DNA of 8,434 bases, from assembly GCA_027449725.1 (NCBI GenBank), contig DAIDLB010000118.1, positions 1-8,434 on the forward strand. Reading direction: 5' to 3'. The DNA comes from Chlamydiota bacterium. Its GTDB lineage: Bacteria > Chlamydiota > Chlamydiia > Chlamydiales > SM23-39. This document shows positions 7,058 through 8,434 of the stretch, in pieces. The notes below the pieces were generated by a model that ran no database searches, was not told the origin of the DNA, and saw only the letters and a list, made by a program, of their open reading frames with translations. Each line of letters starts with the position of its first letter. The first letter of the stretch is position 1. The position numbers and the translations under genes are program-made.

Positions 7058-8305
7058 ATGGGTCGTTATTATACAAGACATCTAGAAGATGAGGTAAAGC
7101 GGCTTGCCAGGAAATTTAAGGTCATTTTGATCCTTGGAGCTCGGCAGGTGGGAAAAAGCTCTCTTCTAGAGCATTTGTTTCCAGAGGCGAAGGTGGTTGT
7201 ATTCGATCCCATCGAGGACTTATACAACGCCAGAAGAGACCCCGATTTATTTCTCAATGCCTATCCTCCTCCTCTGATTTTGGACGAGGTACAATATGCG
7301 CCGGAGCTTTTGGCCGCTTTAAAGAGAAGAGTGGATCAAAGCGATGCAAAAGGACAGTATTTTTTAACTGGCTCACAAAATCTCAGCGTTCTTAAAACGG
7401 TTGCAGAAAGTATGGCGGGACGGGTAGCCGTTTTGCATTTAGATCCCATGACCCCGTTGGAGTTATTGAACCGGGGCAATGAAGCGGGATGGCTTCCAAA
7501 ATATTTGGAAGACCCCGGCCAGTTTTTATCAAAATTTCAAGGCGTTTTGGGAGAAATGCAGCCATTCAGCCGAACGCTTTGGCGCGGTTCTCTGCCAGGA
7601 ATTCTAGAATTGGAAGACCGCGATATTCCTGCGTTTTATAAATCTTATCTCGCCACCTATGTAGATCGCGATGTGCGTATCCTAGAAAACATTCAAGATT
7701 TTGGTGATTTCGATCGATTTATCGGCCTTGTCTCGATGTTAACGGGACAGGAACTCAATATGTCCCAAATTGGCAGAGAAGTAGGAATTAGCCCTCCTTC
7801 TGCTAGAAAATGGTTGAATGTTTTAGCCTATACTTATCAATGGTTTGAATTAAACCCTTATCACAACAATTCGATTAAACGGTTAAGTGGAAAAAAGAAA
7901 GGTTATTTCAAAGACACCGGCTTCGCCTGTTACCGACAAAGAATTTCTTCTCCCGACGCTCTTTCCATCAGTCCTCAATTAGGGGCTATTTTTGAAACTT
8001 GGGTAGTCAATCATATTCATCAGCAATTTGTCCATTTGTCCGTTCCCCCAAATTCCTATCATTGGAGGACAAACGGCGGCGCTGAAGTTGATCTCATTTT
8101 GGAGAGGGATGGAAAACTCTATCCCATTGAGATCAAATGTAAAACCAATCCAAATCGGAGCGATGTGTCCGGCCTCACGGCGTTTAGAAAAACCTATCCG
8201 AGCCGTCAAATCATGCCAGGCCTGGTCATTCATGCCGGATCAGAATGCTATTTTCTCGACGATAACACCATCGCCTTCCCCTGGAATGGAATTTGCAATT
8301 TCTGA
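7049..8305 (+). CDS. AAA_14/DUF4143-family ATPase with PD-(D/E)XK-like C-terminus
   Basis: A 418-residue P-loop ATPase. Walker A is GARQVGKSS (residues 30-38, K36), Walker B is LILDEVQ (D79, E80), and LTGSQN is a sensor-1-like segment. The middle part (YVDRDVRILENI and following) matches the DUF4143 region and contains a winged-helix-like segment LNMSQIGREVGISPPSARKWLNVL around residues 236-259. The C-terminus has AEVDLILERDG...YPIEIKCK (E346, D348, E361, K363), the layout of a PD-(D/E)XK nuclease core. Such proteins are common, often multi-copy, in host-associated bacteria and their function is poorly defined. The ATG at 7049 is chosen over a TTG at 7022; ATG 7058 is also possible, and none has a clear ribosome site. 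Base composition is less GC-rich than in greA-rdgB. The start lies inside a long inverted repeat and the stop is 4 bp before a copy of a NYN-gene segment, suggesting acquisition or rearrangement. Confidence 0.88.
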   Translation: MQGMGRYYTRHLEDEVKRLARKFKVILILGARQVGKSSLLEHLFPEAKVVVFDPIEDLYNARRDPDLFLNAYPPPLILDEVQYAPELLAALKRRVDQSDAKGQYFLTGSQNLSVLKTVAESMAGRVAVLHLDPMTPLELLNRGNEAGWLPKYLEDPGQFLSKFQGVLGEMQPFSRTLWRGSLPGILELEDRDIPAFYKSYLATYVDRDVRILENIQDFGDFDRFIGLVSMLTGQELNMSQIGREVGISPPSARKWLNVLAYTYQWFELNPYHNNSIKRLSGKKKGYFKDTGFACYRQRISSPDALSISPQLGAIFETWVVNHIHQQFVHLSVPPNSYHWRTNGGAEVDLILERDGKLYPIEIKCKTNPNRSDVSGLTAFRKTYPSRQIMPGLVIHAGSECYFLDDNTIAFPWNGICNF

Positions 8306-8308
8306 GCT

Positions 8309-8337
8309 GATCCCCGAATTCCTGGCGCAGATCAAAA
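8309..8337 (+). repeat. 29-bp direct repeat, copy 2 (after ATPase gene)
   Basis: Exact 29-bp copy of 6771-6799, beginning 4 bp after the ATPase stop codon. Here it is outside any recognisable gene. Its base composition and codon style match the NYN gene, which makes the NYN copy the likely original and this one the duplicate. Confidence 0.95.
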
Positions 8338-8358
8338 TGGGGATGAGATCCTCAAGAG

Positions 8359-8394
8359 TTTTGGCCCAGGTTTTAGGCCAGCTTTTAGATAGTG
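8359..8394 (+). repeat. Short degenerate 12-bp tandem repeat
   Basis: Three consecutive 12-mers start with TTTT: TTTTGGCCCAGG, TTTTAGGCCAGC and TTTTAGATAGTG. The first two match at 9-10 positions; the third shares only the start. It also contains a small TGGCC/GGCCA dyad (8362-8366 with 8376-8380). Too short and degenerate to assign a role. Confidence 0.4.
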
Positions 8395-8434
8395 TCGTCA
8401 TGAAATGGAAATGCGATTTTTGAGGGATTTTTTC

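Larger units (their letters stand above)
8306..8434 (+). other. Non-coding tail with partial duplicate of NYN-gene sequence
   Basis: No convincing gene is seen. A short frame through this stretch reads IPEFLAQIK from the 29-bp repeat, then MGMRSSRVLAQVLGQLLDSV and ends at 8423. It does not continue like the NYN protein, so it is read as a remnant. Two further short matches to the NYN downstream region occur in the same order: TCCTCAAGA (6875-6883 and 8349-8357), and GCCAAGGTTTTAG at 6948 versus GCCCAGGTTTTAG at 8364. These may mark a decayed duplication or be chance. Confidence 0.4.

Noticed and set aside
8028..8423. 131-residue plus-strand open frame overlapping the ATPase 3' end
   Set aside because: Its first two thirds are out of frame with the conserved PD-(D/E)XK region. 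Only its tail, which carries the duplicated IPEFLAQIK codons, is of interest, and that is reported as a repeat.
1..8434. CRISPR array, tRNA or rRNA gene
   Set aside because: No regularly spaced repeats, tRNA-like arms with a T-loop motif, or rRNA-like stretches were seen on either strand.

Overview
The window most resembles a chromosomal segment of an environmental (Parachlamydiales-type) member of the Chlamydiota. The main clue is a GreA of about 730 residues. Its last ~150 residues are a normal GreA coiled coil plus C-terminal domain, preceded by a very long N-terminal extension, which is how I know chlamydial GreA to be built. Spirochaetes such as Borrelia also have oversized GreA proteins, so the phylum is an inference and the genus is not determined. 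The core genes are GC-rich and C-rich at third positions. The two ends of the window are visibly less GC-rich.

Layout. (1) 1-1119: the right-hand part of an IS66-family insertion sequence. Its DDE transposase is open at the left window edge, and the element probably ends in a GC-rich terminal repeat near 1119. (2) 1120-1271: a short spacer with a UUCG-loop hairpin, a likely terminator for the next gene. (3) 1272-3428, minus strand: a YjbH-family (DUF940) outer-membrane beta-barrel protein with a signal peptide. (4) 3429-3583: a divergent intergenic region with a near-consensus housekeeping promoter driving greA. (5) 3584-6912, plus strand: a tight three-gene cluster of greA, rdgB/HAM1 (house-cleaning NTP pyrophosphatase) and a YacP/Rae1-like NYN-domain ribonuclease. 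The gaps are 21 bp and then a 13-bp overlap, so it is probably one operon. (6) 6913-7048: a spacer with a terminator-like hairpin and a striking 15-bp-arm inverted repeat at the start of the next gene. (7) 7049-8305: an AAA_14/DUF4143 ATPase with a PD-(D/E)XK-like C-terminus and lower GC. (8) 8306-8434: a non-coding tail that begins with an exact 29-bp copy of part of the NYN gene.

How the genes work together. The greA-rdgB-NYN cluster groups transcript-cleavage stimulation, removal of deaminated or non-canonical NTPs, and RNA cleavage. A shared theme of transcript and nucleotide quality control is plausible but inferred. The ATPase looks like an accessory cargo gene: it differs in composition, has a palindromic start region, and lies between a 29-bp sequence in the NYN gene and an exact repeat of it. 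The YjbH protein stands alone here, without the YjbEFG partners known from enterobacteria.

The most interesting part of the window is the junction structure around the ATPase (29-bp direct repeat, long inverted repeat, composition shift). It could mark a small mobile or recombination-derived unit. I did not find a clear multi-gene novel system.
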